From Bacteroidales bacterium (GTDB taxonomy: Bacteria > Bacteroidota > Bacteroidia > Bacteroidales > WCHB1-69), in the NCBI GenBank assembly GCA_012519525.1, contig JAAYQB010000011.1, forward strand, positions 1 to 15,793: a stretch of 15,793 nt of DNA. The letters run 5' to 3'. The position numbers and the translations under genes are program-made. Positions 14,643 through 15,793 of the stretch are shown in pieces. Position 1 is the first letter of the stretch. The number at the start of each line of letters is the position of its first letter. A model generated the notes under the pieces. That model was not told the origin of the DNA. It did no database searches and was given only the letters and a program-made list of their open reading frames with translations.

Positions 14643-15662
14643 TTAAAAACTTGGACAATTAAGAGCCCGTATTCTTCTTGCTTTAACCGGACATGGAAGT
14701 TTAAACTGTGTCGAAACCTCATGAGTTCCTCCCGAACCTTTTAAAGAAATTCCCATATCATAAGAGTATCCTATTTTGAAAAAATCGTACTCTATTCCAA
14801 AAAGAAATATCAACGCATCTACATTGTCAAAACCATTGCGCAACCACACTCCTACTGTTAAAGGATAGTAATTAAAGTATGCTCCATAATTCATAGTAGC
14901 ATAAGCTGCTCCGTCCGATATTTTTGTTTGATATTGAAAGATAAGGTTAGGAGAAATTGACATATCTCCTATACGCTTAGTTTTTTTACTTTTATGTTTA
15001 TTTAAATTCAATAATGCTCCTATGTGAGCCGTCATTTTTATTGGCAATCGAGACATCTCGTCCGATTCGGTAATAAATCCTTCTTTTGGTTGCGTAAAGT
15101 GATTCACAGCAACTCCACCGTATACTTTATCTGAATACACGACCAATCCGGCTGAAAAATCTGCAATTCCTTTACTTAAATATTTCACATTATCTTCTTT
15201 CGTTTTATAAACAAATCCGTTTTTAGGATCTATCATATCCGGAAATGTCAATTTAGTCCAATCCAATGTTTTCTGCTGAAAGGTTGCTTGTATCGCCATA
15301 CGCATAGTTACCTTTTTAGAAAGATCTAACTTATAAGCATATATTAAACTGATAGCGTTAGTGTTAACCGTTCCACTTGCTGCTCTATCCCCCAAGAACA
15401 ATACTCCTACACCTCCCGACAACACATCAAAATGCTGATCATAAGAGGCTGAATAAGAAACATATGTCCCACTAATAGCGGGCCATTGATCTCTAAAGTT
15501 AGCTACTATACGAGGACATACGATAGAACCCGCAAAAGATGGATTCAAATATAATGGATTTGCATAATATTGTGAAAAATGAACATCTTGCGCTTTAGTA
15601 CTTAACGACACGTAAAGTACTAAGAATCCAATAAAACCAATTATTTTCTTCTTTTTAATCAT
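14643..15662 (-). CDS. PorP/SprF family type IX secretion-associated outer-membrane protein
   Basis: A 339-aa outer-membrane beta-barrel of the PorP/SprF family. It has a signal peptide (basic MIKKKK, hydrophobic core, probable cleavage after TKA at residue 24) followed by the family signature DVHFSQYYANPLYLNPSFAG. Other markers are NFRDQWPAISGTYVSYSASYD, GGVGVLFLGDRAASG, and strands such as ISLIYAYKLDLSKKV. The end, CPVKARRIRALNCPSF, is typical of this family, with two conserved cysteines. PorP interacts with the T9SS core, and SprF-type paralogues assist particular type B clients. Sequence alone does not tell which type this is, so I give no symbol. It starts the transcription unit with gldJ (27-bp gap), suggesting joint expression of an outer-membrane barrel and a periplasm-facing lipoprotein. 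No client adhesin gene lies next to it. Confidence 0.92.
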   Translation of the reverse strand: MIKKKKIIGFIGFLVLYVSLSTKAQDVHFSQYYANPLYLNPSFAGSIVCPRIVANFRDQWPAISGTYVSYSASYDQHFDVLSGGVGVLFLGDRAASGTVNTNAISLIYAYKLDLSKKVTMRMAIQATFQQKTLDWTKLTFPDMIDPKNGFVYKTKEDNVKYLSKGIADFSAGLVVYSDKVYGGVAVNHFTQPKEGFITESDEMSRLPIKMTAHIGALLNLNKHKSKKTKRIGDMSISPNLIFQYQTKISDGAAYATMNYGAYFNYYPLTVGVWLRNGFDNVDALIFLFGIEYDFFKIGYSYDMGISLKGSGGTHEVSTQFKLPCPVKARRIRALNCPSF

Positions 15663-15680
15663 CTATTCTGTTTTATTTTG

Positions 15681-15688
15681 CAAAGATA
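15681..15688 (-). promoter_or_regulatory. Candidate -7 box upstream of porP-gldJ
   Basis: On the minus strand this reads TATCTTTG, a match to the Bacteroidota TAnnTTTG element, 18 bp upstream of the porP start. A TTG at 15704-15702 is only 13 bp further upstream, closer than the usual -33 spacing, so the match is incomplete. Transcription would start roughly at 15675, giving a very short leader. The remaining 15689-15793 is AT-rich with no gene I can support. Confidence 0.42.
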
Positions 15689-15793
15689 TAAATTATTTTC
15701 ACAATAAATTTAATTCTTTTGAAAAATTTTTAATTATTTATACGTTGAACAATACAAAAAGGTTTCCAAATGTTTTTCTATCGCAATTATTTA

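Noticed and set aside
15738..15793. Possible C-terminal tail of another minus-strand gene, or a start of a divergent plus-strand gene (ATG at 15770)
   Set aside because: The minus frame is open for only 17 codons to the edge (ending GNLFVLFNV) and the plus frame for 8 codons. Neither is long enough to support, and they exclude each other.

Overview
The window looks like chromosomal DNA of a Bacteroidota (Bacteroidetes) bacterium, possibly of the Bacteroidales or a nearby lineage. Five things point there: strongly AT-rich DNA; a type IX secretion system (T9SS) client tail on the leftmost protein; a PorP/SprF plus GldJ pair at the right end; several families largely confined to this phylum (DUF6029, DUF3822, Omp28-like); and promoter-like TAnnTTTG boxes. 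I see no phage, insertion sequence, CRISPR array, rRNA or tRNA. Most genes are conserved chromosomal ones.

Layout. Positions 1-1164 (+) hold the C-terminal part of a large secreted protein with an Ig-like module, a CARDB-like module and a T9SS C-terminal sorting domain; its start lies outside the window. Positions 1393-3828 (+) encode Lon protease. Positions 4017-7080 (+) form a tight three-gene cluster: a TlpA-like thiol-disulfide protein (WCKPC), a DUF6029 outer-membrane beta-barrel with a C-terminal cysteine pair, and an Omp28-like protein with a CVNC motif. A 26-codon ORF and a promoter-like sequence precede it. Positions 7077-10010 (-) form a convergent operon, transcribed as a membrane-anchored unknown protein, DUF3822, rsmD and yicC. 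An AT-rich divergent spacer of 240 bp follows, then a small secreted DUF2147 protein (10251-10688, +).

The right third (10696-15662) is all on the minus strand and reads, in transcription order, porP/sprF-like, gldJ, a Rho-independent terminator, murF and anmK. The SUMF1/FGE-fold lipoprotein here fits GldJ better than GldK/PorK, judging by its N-terminal motifs and its murF neighbour. gldL, gldM and gldN are absent from the window.

Functionally the window combines T9SS/gliding envelope components and one likely T9SS client, peptidoglycan synthesis and recycling (murF, anmK), an envelope redox cluster, ribosome/RNA maintenance (rsmD, yicC) and protein quality control (lon). The least understood parts are the TlpA-DUF6029-Omp28 cluster with its possible leader peptide, and the unknown membrane protein paired with DUF3822. 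Three starts were moved to an ATG downstream of the longest open frame, whose first codon is TTG: DUF6029 (4541), DUF3822 (9333) and AnmK (11754).
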